From assembly GCA_037349315.1 (NCBI GenBank), contig JBAIAC010000035.1:8632501-8696500 (forward strand): a stretch of 64,000 nucleotides of DNA, read 5' to 3'. Source of the stretch: Chelydra serpentina (lineage: Eukaryota > Chordata > Testudines > Chelydridae). The notes below the pieces were generated by a model. The model made no database searches. It had not been told where the DNA came from and saw only the letters and a program-made list of their open reading frames with translations. Positions 12,038-23,962 of this stretch are shown one piece after another; positions within the stretch are counted from its first letter, which is position 1; the number at the start of each line of letters is the position of its first letter. The translations under genes and the position numbers were made by a program.

Positions 12038-13304
12038 TGTTTCACACCGGGCCTCCAGAGAGGCAGGGCACCTGTAGAAAAAATAGCATAAAATTTGAAG
12101 ACTGCATCAGAATGCACATGCAAAAGGGGGCTGAACCAAGGTTGCATGGGCAACCCCAAAACCGGCACTTTCCCATTTGAATGCTTGACTCACAACCTTC
12201 ATGTTCTTTTAACATCCTTTTTTGGATGTAATCGATTGTTATTCTGAAGGGTGCTGACAGGTGCCATCAAGTGAGGCATCATAAAGTCAGTCGTTGCGCC
12301 AAGCACTCACTTTCAGTCTCATTGGGAAGAGCAATTAAGCCCCTCCATGTAGTGGAGACAATTGTAGACAATAGAGGGATTGCCCAAGGCCCATGGTAGG
12401 TCAGAGCTAAACCATGTGGGACAAGTCTTTTTGTTTTGTTTTTTTTAATTGCAAACACAGGGACAAGAATATTGGTTTTGCAACCTGTGTGTGTTGAAAG
12501 CCAGAGAAACAGTTGTGAGTGTGACCCTGAGATGAAACAGAGATGGAGCTTCCTAGGCACCGAGCTCCTTGGGAGGCACACTTCGGGTTTGCTGAGCAAG
12601 GAGGCTTCCTGCTGTTGTTTCTTTCTACTGTGAGCTGGGAAACAGGATTTTGTGTACTTTTTCTGTAAATAAGCAAAATTACACCAAAGAATAGATCTGA
12701 TTTGTAGCATCAATTTTTCCTCCTAATGGAAACAACCCTACAAGCCACCTAGCTAACAGCTTGGACCAAAAGTGCAACATTATATCAATCAAATGCAGAA
12801 CTAACATGGTATGTTCAGCCTGTTTACTCGTTGCATAAACTTTGTACATCGGGTCAAATAAGAAATGCCTGATACTAGTGAAGGAGTTACACACGGATAT
12901 GCAGAATTCTAAGGCTTTGTAGCTGTTTTTGTGCTTCATTTTCCCCTTCCCTGTCAGGTTGGCTTGATGTCTGCAGTATTCACCCTGCCAGCCTTTTCAG
13001 CGATGCTTCAGGTTAGGGACTCCTCACATGCTCAGATGCTAGGAGCCTGTAGTGGCTTACTCTGCCACTAGGCGAGGCACTTTGTTCCCCAACAACACCT
13101 TGGGGAAGCCTGCTGCCTCCCCAGCTTGTCCCAGGGGCTTTGGGTCTTCACTGCGTTGTAATCAAACAGCCTGAGTTGGTTATTTCTCTCTGACTCCACT
13201 AGCCCCCAAAAGCGAGATCCAGCCTGGGGAGAAGCCTAGTGTATGTGGCAGTGGGGCAGGGAGATCCCAGAGGATAAATCGCACACTCAGCTTCACCATT
13301 CACC
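12038..13304. other. Unique non-coding DNA
   Basis: No repeat family or gene recognised. The 144-codon minus-strand frame at 12279-12713 shows no domain, and I attribute it to chance. Confidence 0.5.
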
Positions 13305-13490
13305 ATGGCAGGTCTTCTACCCTTTCCCTCTGCCTCTCTTTTGTCTCCTCTTTCCTCCCCTCTTTTCCTTTTCTCTGAACATCTTTTTCTCTTCTCCTTT
13401 TGGTGCTGCTCTTCTTTTCTTCTCTTTCCCTCCCCTCTTTCCCTCCCTCTTCTCCTCATCCACCAGTTTTCCTTTCTCGCTCCCTGGCTC
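13305..13490. repeat. Polypyrimidine tract
   Basis: About 180 bases are almost entirely C and T on the plus strand, with repeated CTTTCC and TCCCCTC motifs. The several open frames here (rich in Ser, Phe, Leu, or Lys, Glu, Arg on the other strand) are translations of this low-complexity DNA. Confidence 0.85.
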
Positions 13491-13502
13491 ATGCCACTTA
13501 TT

Positions 13503-13640
13503 ATTAAGGTTGCCCAACACCACCCATTATAAGGCCTTGTTTCCAGTTGCTTATACGTTTGCTACCATGAACCATTTAGGCTGAAATTTTACATGCCAGG
13601 TTTTTGCCTTGAATTTTGTCAGTCGTTTCCAAGAATGAGG
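13503..13640 (+). repeat. Dispersed repeat, copy 1
   Basis: It matches 27447-27600 along its length: AAGGTTGC(C/T)CAACAC at the start, CATTATAAG, then GGCTGAAATTTT(A/C)CATG. The family is not recognised by name. Confidence 0.6.
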
Positions 13641-15038
13641 CTAGTGCAAAATATGGTTTCCCTATGTTTAAAAAACAAATTCTAGTGACCTTTTCTTTGA
13701 ACTGCACTATACTTTGGATAAGCGAATGGGGAGGTTGGGTGGGCTTTGTGTCAGGGATGTGTCTTTTGCTGTCCCTGTGAAAAGCTGCCCAAATTTGGCC
13801 AACTTATAAGACTCCAGAATAACCAATAGTCAGAGAAACACTGACTCCATATGGTAGCTAGGGTACTTATCCCTGCTCCGCTTGACTCGGAAGAGGGACT
13901 TGAACCTAGAAGTGTCACATCCCAGGGGAGGCCTGTATTCACCAGGCTATCGAATCAGGGTTACACTCAGTAAATATTTCAATATTCATACTAAGTGAAA
14001 CAGCTAGATTTATCACCAGAAATGCTCATTCACTTTGCCATTGGAATAGCAGGCATGGAAAGATTTATATGAGAATTCTCAGGGGGAAGAGCTGAGCCTG
14101 ACAAATGAGGTAAGGTCACGGCAATTTGTCAAAAGGTACAGCCCTCTACCCATCGCTTGCATTTGTTCTGTTCTCTTGATCTTCCAAGTTAAGCAGGTTA
14201 ATATCCTGAGGTCGGAGGGGGAGAAGAAATGAAGCATTCCAGGCTTTCTCCTGCTATTGCCGATCATTAATTTGCTGCTGGGATCTGATGCTAATAGCCT
14301 ACATTTATTGGGATCAGTTCTGCTCTCAGCTATACCGGTGTATCTGGGATCTGTGCTGCATGAAATTCTATTTAGATAGACCCCAAACACACCCTCTGGC
14401 TTACACATATGCATACACCACACACTTGGGGCACTGGCAGTTCTCCTTTGGATATAACACTTAGCTCCAGAAGGTCACAACATACCAGCTCTTAAGATCA
14501 TCACATTATTTTGTATAGAAAACTACGTTAGATCATTTTTAGGTGTTTCAAAAACGTATTGGTACAACTTTCCTCTCCCTCCAGGGCTTGCAAAGTCAGA
14601 TATCTAATCAAGTCAGGCTCGCATTATAGATGTAGAAAATAGAACCAATGTTTTTTTTTAAGTATCTAGAATGATTCTGAAATAGGTTTTCTTTAACATG
14701 AAATGCAAACACAACGCATAATGGAGCAGTGGTGTTGTAATGGTGCTCATTAGGGATGGCCGCATGGCTCATTGCAAAGTCATGCTGCTAAAAATGTTGG
14801 CCCTTGACAAAGAATAATACACCATAATACCATGCAAGACGATCAGATAGTGTCTCTCTCCCCACCTCCAATAAAACCTTTATACCACACCATTTTACAA
14901 TTTGTATACGTCAGTTTTGTACGTGTTTCAGCAAGATGGGCTTAATTCTGCAAGGACGTGAGCATTCTGATCCCAGGCCAAAACTCTTAGGCATGGGCTG
15001 ATCATTAAGCACCTGAATACTCCTATTATCTCCTATTT
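13641..15038. other. Unique non-coding DNA
   Basis: A palindromic-repeat relic lies at about 14937-15030 (GCTTAATTCTGCAAGGACG, then TTAAGCACCTGAATACTCC). The rest shows nothing recognisable. Confidence 0.5.
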
Positions 15039-15050
15039 ACATGTGTAAAG

Positions 15051-15265
15051 GCCCGGTGTGGTGGCACACGCCTGTAATCCCAGCTGTTTGGGGGGCTGCG
15101 GTTGGCAGATCGCTCAGGAGTTTTAGGCTGCTGTGCGCTATGTCAATCTGGTGTCCAGTGCTACTGACAGCCTGGCCAGCGGGTAGTTGGAGGACTGGCT
15201 AGAACAATGCATCTGATGTGTTGTGATCGGCGCTCTCTCTGTGAGGGCTGATGGACCGATCAGTG
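15051..15265 (+). mobile_element. 7SL-RNA-derived retrocopy
   Basis: The first about 115 bases follow the Alu domain of the signal-recognition-particle RNA: GTGGTGGCACACGCCTGTAA, then TCCCAGCT, GGGGGGCTG, CAGATCGCTCAGG, GTGCGCTATG and GGTGTCC. The last about 60 bases align more loosely to the 3' Alu-domain strand (TGATC, GGCGC, CTGTGA), so the central S domain seems largely deleted. It is flanked by a perfect 12-bp duplication ACATGTGTAAAG (15039-15050 and 15266-15277), showing reverse-transcription-mediated insertion. There is no poly-A tail. The divergence from 7SL and its length (215 instead of about 300) argue against a working SRP RNA gene. It may be a lone retropseudogene or a member of a 7SL-type SINE family. 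Confidence 0.8.
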
Positions 15266-15277
15266 ACATGTGTAAAG

Positions 15278-16332
15278 TTAAACATGTGCTCAAGTGAGGG
15301 CCAGAGAGCTCAGTACCTTAAAGGATCAAGCCCTATATCACAGGGGTAGAGCTGCACAAACTTCCCAAACAGGTCTACTTGGTTTTCATGTTAAAAACAA
15401 CCACTTTATGCAATAGATCTTTATAAAATGTATATTCAGAATTTCCAAGCCTATGCAATATTTTCAGACGCTCTGGGGCAATTTTGCCTGCAAGCGGTGT
15501 TATTAGTTGCCGCAAACGAAAAGGGCATGAGGATTTACTCAAGCATAGTCTCAAGAAGTGCAAATGTCAAAAAGGCATGGAAAAAGGTAAATTTAAGAGC
15601 AACCCAGCAAAGAAAGGCCAGGGAAACAGTGTGCAGTAAAACATACTCTGCAAACACAGTTAACTTCCGTGGTGATATCTTTTGGTATTTGATATTGATG
15701 CTTTTGTATTTTCTCTGAGTTTTTCAAACCAGTTGAAAGTGAGAACTGGGGAACACAATCTGCTTTTTTAATGCTCCTTTTTGTCATTCACCCAATACAT
15801 ATGGGGAATGGAGTTGACTGCTATGGAATCTAACCTGAGTCTATTGTTTTTTAATGATGTCTGTTTGGGTGTGCTATACAAACATTAAAATGTAGAGTAG
15901 TATAAAAATGTTACAATACCATTACAAATGGGCAAGATTTAAAAAAAATCGTGCTCAACACTCTTGAAAATCAAGCAACTTATTTAGTAACATAACTATG
16001 GCTATAAGAGCCTACCTTTAGGCATTCATTTTGTAAAATCTTAGCTTATAACCTCTGGCTGAGTGGTCTAGCTCTGACAAAGCAAAGAGCATGCTGTTAT
16101 TCACATGAGTTTGTATGCTACGCTGCAAAAATAAGCCAGCTACACTGTATAATTTTTCATTTAAGCAGAAATTTATTTTTTAAAGTATGTAATTTCAGTC
16201 TCTTTTTCAATTGTGTGAAACAGTTACTTGTTGGCAGCATGGGTTAGATGAGAGAGAGAGAGTGTGTGTGTTTTTAAAGGAGAGATCTGGGTTTTTTGCA
16301 CAGTAGATGGACAAATATAACATAAAATGTCA
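15278..16332. other. Unique non-coding DNA
   Basis: AT-rich sequence without a recognisable gene or repeat, apart from a short AG/TG run at 16251-16271. Confidence 0.5.
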
Positions 16333-16366
16333 TAGTATCAGAGGGGTAGCCGTGTTAGTCTGGATC
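16333..16366 (+). mobile_element. SINE fragment (GTATCAGAGGGGTAGCCG family)
   Basis: Only the first 34 bases of the family seen at 25.3 and 62.3 kb are present (TAGTATCAGAGGGGTAGCCG onward to CTGGATC). It is a truncated insertion or deletion remnant. Confidence 0.75.
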
Positions 16367-17815
16367 ACAAGCTGAATTACTTACAGTGAGCTTCATGGGA
16401 ACTACACTATCAGCCAAGAGGTTTCCTATCACCCAAAGCAGGGCACTTTCTGCTATGCTCTGTCCAAGAGACACTGAACAGTCAGTATTTCATTGAGCTG
16501 TGCTTACTGTATGCTGTCTGAAGAAGATGCACTATATATGGTAAGGGGTACCAGCTTTCTTACCATATACAATGCACGTTCTTTGAGAGAGGATTTCTCA
16601 GCTAAACTCATGAAGTGTAAAAGTGACGGTTTTTATTATAAATACATAAAGAAGAGAGACACCTTTGGCATCTCATACCAAATTTAGTATTTCAGAACAA
16701 AAGGGAAGGAAAATGAGTTCAGAGATAGGTGAAGGCAAAACAAGCATTCCAAAACTGGATTCATGAGCCACTAAGTAGTAGCAACTAGTCTCAGGGCATG
16801 TGGTTAGTTTTTGTGTTTGCCTGATGATAACATTATGGTTTCTGTAGCAGACATTTATCGGCCACTGTGCTATGGCCAAAGGAACCTTGAACTTATTCAC
16901 TTGTTTACAAAAAGTGCTTCTATTTCTTCTCTTCTAAGTTTTTAAAGTTTGGTCCAGTCTATCAAACTGGTTGCCAATAACCTGAGGTAAATTGCCAATT
17001 AGCCTTTTAGATGATCTTGAATAGAGTAGTTTTTGAAAGGAAAAACTACTTAATATCCTTCACTGAATACATTTCATTAATACAATTTCATCAGAAGAAA
17101 GTCCCTTAATCCTTGTGGCCACTCCTGAATACCCACAAGTCCTGATTAAAACCACTTGCCTTGTGTTAAGGACAAAGGAGGCAGAAGGTGAAGGAGTGCA
17201 ACATATAGGCTCTTGAGAGACCCATTATAACTCACTAGATGAGCCATCTCCCTCTCCTAGGAGCTGATACAGTTGATCAAGGTTATGTAATTATAGTGGT
17301 GCAGTAGTGTCACTATAGTTAAGCCTACGTCACAGCTTCTGTTTAAAGGCTGACCTCTGTAAGTCCTCTAAAATCAGCATGCTTAGTCAGATTCCTTTGA
17401 AATTTGGTGTGTCTAGGGATGGTGCAACATAAGGTTAGTGACCCAAATTTGGAGTCATTTGCACTAGTGGTTGCAGATATGTAAATCCTGGAAAAACTGC
17501 CATTTTTAAAACCTCTGCCCCAAGTTTTTTTTATCCTTGAATAGGATTAGATGGAATCCTGGGGGTGAGAATGAATGGGTTGTACAATCTCTTCACCTCC
17601 TTTTACATTTCAGCAGCTGTGGAGTTGGCATATGTGTGTTTAATGGGGTATATCGGGAAGCATTCTGCAAGGCGACGACCTACCTCCACATAACCTTAAC
17701 TTTGCATTAAGGTAGGGCTTTTTTGCCACTGAATTATAAAATGAATTGAGTTCAGAGAAAAAATAATAAAAATGGCTAGGCGGCTGGAGGAACTAACTTA
17801 TGAACAGAGCTGGGC
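16367..17815. other. Unique non-coding DNA
   Basis: No gene or repeat recognised. Confidence 0.5.
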
Positions 17816-18129
17816 AGGAAATGGGTTTCCTGTCCCATGAAATTTTTCAATTTCATTCAGATTTTGACTTTTGTAAAACGTGTTTCTTTTTTATGACCCA
17901 CATTTTGAAATGAAAAATTGAAATGTTCTATTCTGAAAATGTAAAAATGGGACGTTTTGACCCCACATCAAAATGCTTTTCCCCCTCTCCCCTATGCACT
18001 TCCCTCCACCCCCCCCCCCAAAACAAAATGGTCAGTCAACATGTTTCCACAAAACATCTTGCTTTGAACAAATTCACATTTTCTGATGGGGGGGAAAAAG
18101 GTTCCATCAGAAAATTTCCACCCAGCTCT
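17816..18129. mobile_element. AT-rich fold-back element
   Basis: The ends AGAGCTGGGCAGGAAATGGG and, inverted, AGAGCTGGGTGGAAATTTTC are terminal inverted repeats. The interior is rich in TTTTGA/AAATTTTTC runs plus a C10 tract near 18010. It is the same class as 23965-24297 and probably 41577-41966. Confidence 0.65.
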
Positions 18130-18631
18130 TCTACTTACCTGTTAGGCTAGGCACTGTTTGTAGCTACACTGACTTGCTACCTGAATCATCATGCCAGAGG
18201 TGGCTCTTTTGCAGAGTCAATTTCACATGGCAAGTCAGTGAGAGTTTCTCTACTCCTATTTACCATCTGCTCTACTGCCTGAATGCCTGTAGTTTCTAGC
18301 TGCTTCAGACAGCCATTTGTTATTCTGACAGCTTCTTTTACACAATGTATGCTAACTTCCACTACTTGCACTTTAGATTTCTGACTTTCTCAGTATGTGA
18401 GAGCATTAAGTCATTGCAAGATCCTACTCCCCCTGTGCTCGTTGGCAGGATTCTTTTTTTCTTTTTTTTTCAAAATGCTTCCTTAAAGTGTAACTGATGG
18501 TTTATTGTGACCTTTTTCTTCAGTACTTCAATTTTGTGTCCCATCAAACTGAACCTCATTTATTTAGCATGTAATTGCCTAGTCTTTCAGCTGTCATCTA
18601 ACCAGGAGTTGTAAATATTGAAACAGAGAAG
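18130..18631. other. Unique non-coding DNA
   Basis: Nothing recognisable apart from short T runs. Confidence 0.5.
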
Positions 18632-18639
18632 GTGGTAGC

Positions 18640-18763
18640 TAGGGTGACCAGATGTTCCAATTTTATAGGGACAGTCCTGATTTTTGGGTCTTTTTCTTAT
18701 ACAGGCTCCTTTTACCCTCCATCCCTTGTCCCGATTTTTCACATTTGCTGTCTGGTCACCCTA
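18640..18763. mobile_element. hAT-type MITE (TAGGGTGACCAGA ends)
   Basis: A 124-bp element with inverted ends TAGGGTGACCAGATG and, from the right, TAGGGTGACCAGACAG. The flanks GTGGTAGC (18632-18639) and ATGGTAGC (18764-18771) match in 7 of 8 bases, fitting an 8-bp hAT duplication. The interior holds repeated CCGATTTTT/CTGATTTTTGGG segments. I know this family as one of the commonest small repeats of turtles. Confidence 0.82.
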
Positions 18764-18771
18764 ATGGTAGC

Positions 18772-19075
18772 AGAATGTCTTCGATTTAACGTCTCATTGG
18801 TGGTAGTGGTGGTACAATATGATAGTAAAGGTTAAAGAAGTGAACTTCAGCAAGAACAAACACTAATTCAGTGCTGTGGATTTTTTAATATACGTGTGTG
18901 TATCATACACAAATATGGTGTTTGTAGTTTCAGGAGAAAAACGATCCCCTATATGTTGATATGGTCTAAGAATAACGTTGCTTGTATGTTGAGTTATGTA
19001 GTTAAAGTTCTACTAGTACAGCATTAAAATAATTCCATAAAGTGACACAAATAATGAAAATTGATTTTAAAGTAG
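18772..19075. other. Unique non-coding DNA
   Basis: No feature recognised. Confidence 0.5.
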
Positions 19076-19170
19076 TGATGGGTGAGAGGAAGCACTTGAT
19101 TGTGACTCAAGAGACCCAGGTGTAATTCCCTGGTCTGCCACAGACTTCCTGGGTGACCCTGGATAAGTAA
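19076..19170 (+). mobile_element. MIR SINE fragment
   Basis: The order of motifs is that of MIR: GCACTTGATTGTGACTCAAG, AGACCCAGGTG, then CTGCCACAGACTTCCTGGG and TGACCCTGG. It is an ancient, immobile relic. Confidence 0.7.
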
Positions 19171-19391
19171 TTGTCCCAGACATAGAGGAAGAAAGACATG
19201 ATGCAAGGAATGGGGTTTAATTAGTTCACAGATAAACTAATAAGTTTGTATACTATCTGGTAATAACACATACAGCACAGGTCATGATTCTTTCCTTAAT
19301 CATTTCTTCCTGCCATCCCCAGCTTTTGGTGAAAGGTTTTGCAAAATTAACTTCCTGGTTTTTTTTATTAGCTCTGCCGCATTCCCTGCCA
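19171..19391. other. Unique non-coding DNA
   Basis: No feature recognised. Confidence 0.5.
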
Positions 19392-19399
19392 AATAGCAC

Positions 19400-19558
19400 C
19401 AGTGCTTAATTTGTTCCAGTGGTTGCCAGGGCTGAGCCCTGGCACCTCTAAGCTTGGCAGTTCATAGCCCCGGCACCTCTGAGCTTGTTGTGAATCAGTT
19501 GTGAATGCAAAAAAATTGCTTGAGCCTTGGCACCTCTTTCATTACAAATTAAGCGCTG
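19400..19558. mobile_element. hAT-type MITE (CAGTGCTTAATTTGT ends)
   Basis: A 159-bp element with inverted ends CAGTGCTTAATTTGT and ACAAATTAAGCGCTG. The flanks AATAGCAC (19392-19399) and AATGGCAC (19559-19566) agree in 7 of 8 bases. Inside, a unit containing GGCACCTCT followed by AGCTT is repeated about every 35 bases (19439, 19470, 19530). Confidence 0.8.
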
Positions 19559-19566
19559 AATGGCAC

Positions 19567-21022
19567 TTGTATTTCTCCAGCTTCATTGATGCCAACCCCT
19601 ACTTTTCAGCTGTGTACTCCCTACCTTGGACGCCGTTCTTTCTGGAAATCTGCAATCTGCTTAGATGACCACTGGGAGAAATGTGAGAAAACAGAAACCA
19701 CGGTTCTCCCAAGGTGCCTGATTTAATGCCCTTTGAAATCAGTGGACATCATTCCACTGACTTCACTGGGTGTTGGATCAGGCACAAAATGAGTCATACG
19801 TGCAGGGCTAAATTCTACACGCGAGATGTAAATTAGACTCCTAAGAAGAATCATTCCCCTAATGTTAGTCACACTAAATCCCAATTAATTAATTATATTT
19901 AATAAAATCAGTGAATATTGAAAGCCATACAAGAAAGTCTTAGTGCTTCATTTTAGAGACTTCCTTATTCCACTTGTTAAGATGTAGTTGTTATGCAAAA
20001 AGCACATCTGGGGCAACTGGAGCATGAAAGTTTTATGAGCGTTCATACATCTGTTTATAGGATGCTTATCTCTGACATAAGGCTTGATTGTGGAACAAAT
20101 TATATATATTTTTATTTCCATATATCACTGCTAGTATTAACTAGTGCTGACAATCAATTCATCTGGAAACGATGAGAGTTCTCAAAATGGAATTTCAATC
20201 TTCAGAAATTAGCTGGGTCAGTGCAAAGACTGCTTTTGTGTCTGTGATGGTTTCATTGTGTCTTTAACAGCCATTTTCAGCATATTTGTAGCTCTGAAAT
20301 CCGTTCAGTTGTTGGAGAGAGGCTGGGATCTGGCTCAGTAAAAAGTCTGGCTTTGCACAGGGCTATAGAAGCCATGGCAAAGCAGTTTTTTAAGGTTTTG
20401 TGTAGGATTCTGCATTGTGAAAACTAGGCCTTATGGTTTATTGAACCATATCTTAATGCCGATTAAAGATGCAGAATAATAATTATGTGCCACATCATTG
20501 CCTCCACTTGCAAAACAAGTGGATCCCTCATTAGGAAGGGAAGAAATGGAGAGGTTGCCCCCTTTGAGGCAATTCCTTCCTTCCAGCTCTGAAGTAGCTT
20601 TTCTATGGGGATGGAGTCACAAAGGTTTCAGGGTAGGGCCAACAGCTGGATTTGGGAAGTGGTCAGGAGGGAGCCCTTGATAATGCAGTTACCTGATTGG
20701 ACGTCAGTGCCATGGAAAGTAAGGTCATTTAGTACCAAGTGTCTAATGAATAATCTGTTCGCCACTCATCTAAATGATCCCAAAATCTCATTTCCCCTAT
20801 TTGTGATTTCCCCGGTGTACTTGTGGTAGATCACTCGTGTGCCCTAGAACTTACCAACTGTACTACATGGTAGAGGTTTGTGCACTTTCATCGTCAGTCT
20901 GCTCTCTGTAAGTGCAAGGCTCTGCAGTTGGTCTTGCACTATTACCCAAGCGTGGTCATTTAATGACTATTCATATTTGCAGCTGCGTGAGCTAAGATAT
21001 TGATGATCAAATTGCAAACCTG
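19567..21022. other. Non-coding DNA with one palindromic relic
   Basis: At 19715-19784, TGCCTGAT and ATCAGGCA bracket GAAATCAGTGG and GACTTCACTGGG, a palindromic-repeat relic. The rest is unrecognised. Confidence 0.5.
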
Positions 21023-21180
21023 AGGGAGGATTTTCCCTTCATGTGCAGCATTGCTAGAGAGGTTTATTTCCTCCCTCTTCCCCCCACTTTTCCCCTGAAG
21101 CATCAGTTACTGGTCATTGTTGAATAACAGAGGACATGGCCTATTGATCTGACTCAGGATGGCTCTATGCTTTCAGCATT
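21023..21180 (+). repeat. Dispersed LINE-like repeat end, copy 1
   Basis: The order GAGGATTTTCCCTTC, CTGAAGCATCAGTTACTGG, GACATGGCCTATTGATC and TGACTCAGGATGGC matches a common turtle repeat whose end reads GGTCTGACCCAGTATGGC. Other copies lie at 39672-39722 and, inverted, at 54830-54960. It is probably an old LINE 3' end. Confidence 0.55.
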
Positions 21181-23334
21181 CTGTGATTTCAGCAATCATG
21201 TAGCAAATATTTGTGGCTGTTTTTTAAAACTGGAGTTATATTTTCAACACCATCCCCAGGCAATAATACGAAGCAGTGATTTGTGAGGACGGCCCTGTCT
21301 GCATATTTCTGAGGCCTAGCCATAACTGCTGCTGATCTGCAGATTATGCTCAAGTGCCAGTTTCTTTTAAATTGGTGTCACAGTGGCCTTGTCCTTGCTT
21401 TCTCCAGAGGTGTGATTGTGTCAAAGATTCTTTCCCTCTGTCGGAGGGCGGTTTGTCCCTCCTTGTAATTTGCTTTTTTTCTCATGTTTTCCCCAACGAT
21501 TTTCCTTTCTCTCTTCCCAAGTTTTTCAATCTTCTATGCTTCTGAAAATACCTTGCTTTTTCCTAGGCAGGGCTACGTCAGTCTGCTGGATGCATGAGAC
21601 CTGAAAGGAAGTTCTATGGACTTCCTTTAAATTCTCAGGTCAGTGCCAGTTCTCACACCAGCTTAGAGCTGGAATATCCCTAGAGGACCTGACCTTGGGT
21701 ATGCCTTGGGCCTAAAATCTATAGACAGTCTTTTATTATTGATAACCCTTTTTACAGTTCTTTAGCCAGTTTCCAGTCCATATGGTGGGATTCACATCCA
21801 ATCCAATTTTCAATTAAATTGCCATATAAGATTTCATGAGTAGAAATGTATCAGCATTCAACATCTGTTGGGCAATAAACAGGGGCTAAGGAGGGATCAT
21901 CAGTCAGGGTTTTTTGGTCTTCGTGCTACACATTTGTATTGAGTACTTTAGTGCACCTCTGGCAATTATTGTGAAGTTACAATACAATGGCTTGGTTATT
22001 TGGGTCCTGTGAATTATATTGGAAAACTAATTTGGGAAAGGGGAAGAAAAGAGGAGGCACTGTAGAAGTTGGAAGAAAAATCCAAAGAAACTGGTCAAAG
22101 AAATTTACCAAAAAATCAGTTTTTTTCCCTTGTTTCTGTGATTTTAAGGAGGATGTGCTGTCTTTCTCCTTGGAGATTAACGTGTTTCTCAGGGAGAAAT
22201 TCCCTCAACAGGGTTCCTATAGGCCCTGTAGTGTGAACTCCTGCACCAGTGGAGAGTCCATTGGATGTTCAGGATCCAGGCCATAGACAGGAGAATTGAA
22301 ATCCTACCAAATGAATAAAAAATAAAGCAGGGTACAGAAATAAGGGATAAGAAAATAACTGAATCGCCGAGCTATTCCTGTGCCAATGTAAACAGCAAAG
22401 AACAACAGAGAGGCTGAAAACACAGACTGGAATTTATAACTCCATCTTTCCCCCACCCCTCATTTCTCTGTTTTGCTGATTTGTTTCAAGATGGTTCCCA
22501 AATCTGAAATCTAGATTTTAACGTACAGCTCACCTTTCAGTCAGAGTGTGGAATTTTCCATTGTTGCCAGAGCACTGGGAGCGCAGATGGCTGTAACTCA
22601 GGGGGAATGCTGCCGCTCCTTAATACAGCAGGGAAAAGAGGAACATGCAGCAATATCCCCAAAGCAAAAATTACTTCTAGGAGGCTGAGCTGTGCTTGGT
22701 TTCTGCTTGACTAGTGAATAATAAACAGTCTAAGTTGCCTCGGAAAGGGTTCAGTAATGATATTGAAGATGCAGGCAAGCATCACTGCTTGGAGCTTATC
22801 TTATAAAATCAGCATCCTGAAAAATGCCATCAGTAGTAGCCCTAAGTCAAAATTTAGGTGGGGCATATTCATTTTATTTTGGCTTAACACAGGCTCATTA
22901 ATTAAGGACAATTCTGAAAGTGCTCCTCAATCTTCTGTATGGCTGCAAGGCTCTATTCAGTTAAGTTCTTCTCCAAATGGTGCATAGAACTGAGTGAGTT
23001 GGCGGTAACTTAATTTTACTCTGACGTAATGTTCCCTTTTCCAGAGTGGGGCAGTGCCTTGAGCACCTCAGTAGTAGAACTGTCAGTGACTGTAACTAAT
23101 TGTGTAGGATGCAGTAGATGATGATACGCACCCTGGTAGGTAAGGGTGAAAACCATCCAGGCTGTGGCTAAAACAGTGTCAGCTGAGTTTAAAAAACTAG
23201 TTTTCCAAACCTCCGAGGACAAGGATATATTTCCCCCTGAGGAACTGTGGTAGTCAAACCATGCTGTGGACTCCTCCTTCAGGTCAAGTATAGTAGCATG
23301 AATAGTACTAGCATGTTTTCACCCCTCAAGTGAG
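21181..23334. other. Unique non-coding DNA
   Basis: No gene or repeat recognised. Open frames of up to 99 codons are without recognisable domains. Confidence 0.5.
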
Positions 23335-23454
23335 GGAGGGTCCAGAGCCCAGGCTCCAGCCTTGGCCCGTAGATCTACACTGAAATTTTAAAGCCCTGCG
23401 AGCCCAGGTCAGCTAACATGGGCCAGCCATGGGTGTTTTATTGCAGGGTAGATA
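23335..23454. repeat. Partial fold-back element
   Basis: CTACACTGAAATTTTAAAGC, GGCCAGCCATGGGTG and TTGCAGGGTAGA are one side of the family seen complete at 25491-25780. The other arm is missing. Confidence 0.55.
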
Positions 23455-23962
23455 TTAGAGGCCAGACAGAGATGAATCCCTTCAGAGTGGCTCAGAGATC
23501 AAAACCACAGTAGTAGGAGAAAGGTTTGTGGGACAGCATTAACTGATCAGCCCTGCAATTCCAGGCCAGACCACCAGCACCATTTAACAGTTAGATGCAT
23601 GGCTCTTACCAATCAATTCAAGTTAGATTTTTGGCTCTCATGAGCCATGGGGGAAAAAAAAGGAAATAGCAAATTAGTTTAATAATTTCCCACTGTGTGA
23701 CCAAAAATAAAAAGATACAAAGAAAAGTGTGTAAATGATACAAGGCACAGGGATGGAAACCAAAAAGGGCCCCTAAGCATCATGTTTCAATCAAGCAGGT
23801 CTTTACACTATATTGCTTAAAATGCCATTTATTTCAAAAGAAAAATATTGAAGAAAAAGAGCTAAGTGCATTTGGAGCCTAAGTTTGGCGCATCCCTTAA
23901 GCAGCATGATTACATTCTCCAAACGACACCCCAGATCTGCCCCTCAAGTGTAGCTCCATCAG
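23455..23962. other. Unique non-coding DNA
   Basis: No feature recognised. Confidence 0.5.

Noticed and set aside
12279..12713. 144-codon minus-strand frame in non-repetitive DNA
   Set aside because: No recognisable domain, no signal peptide pattern, no conserved-looking block and no supporting splice or promoter context. Length is within chance for 64 kb.
13199..13584. Lys/Glu/Arg-rich or Phe/Ser/Leu-rich frames of up to 113 codons
   Set aside because: They are translations of a polypyrimidine tract in different frames.
15051..15265. A functional SRP (7SL) RNA gene
   Set aside because: It is too short, diverged within the conserved Alu domain, lacks the S domain, and is flanked by target duplications that mark it as a retrocopy.
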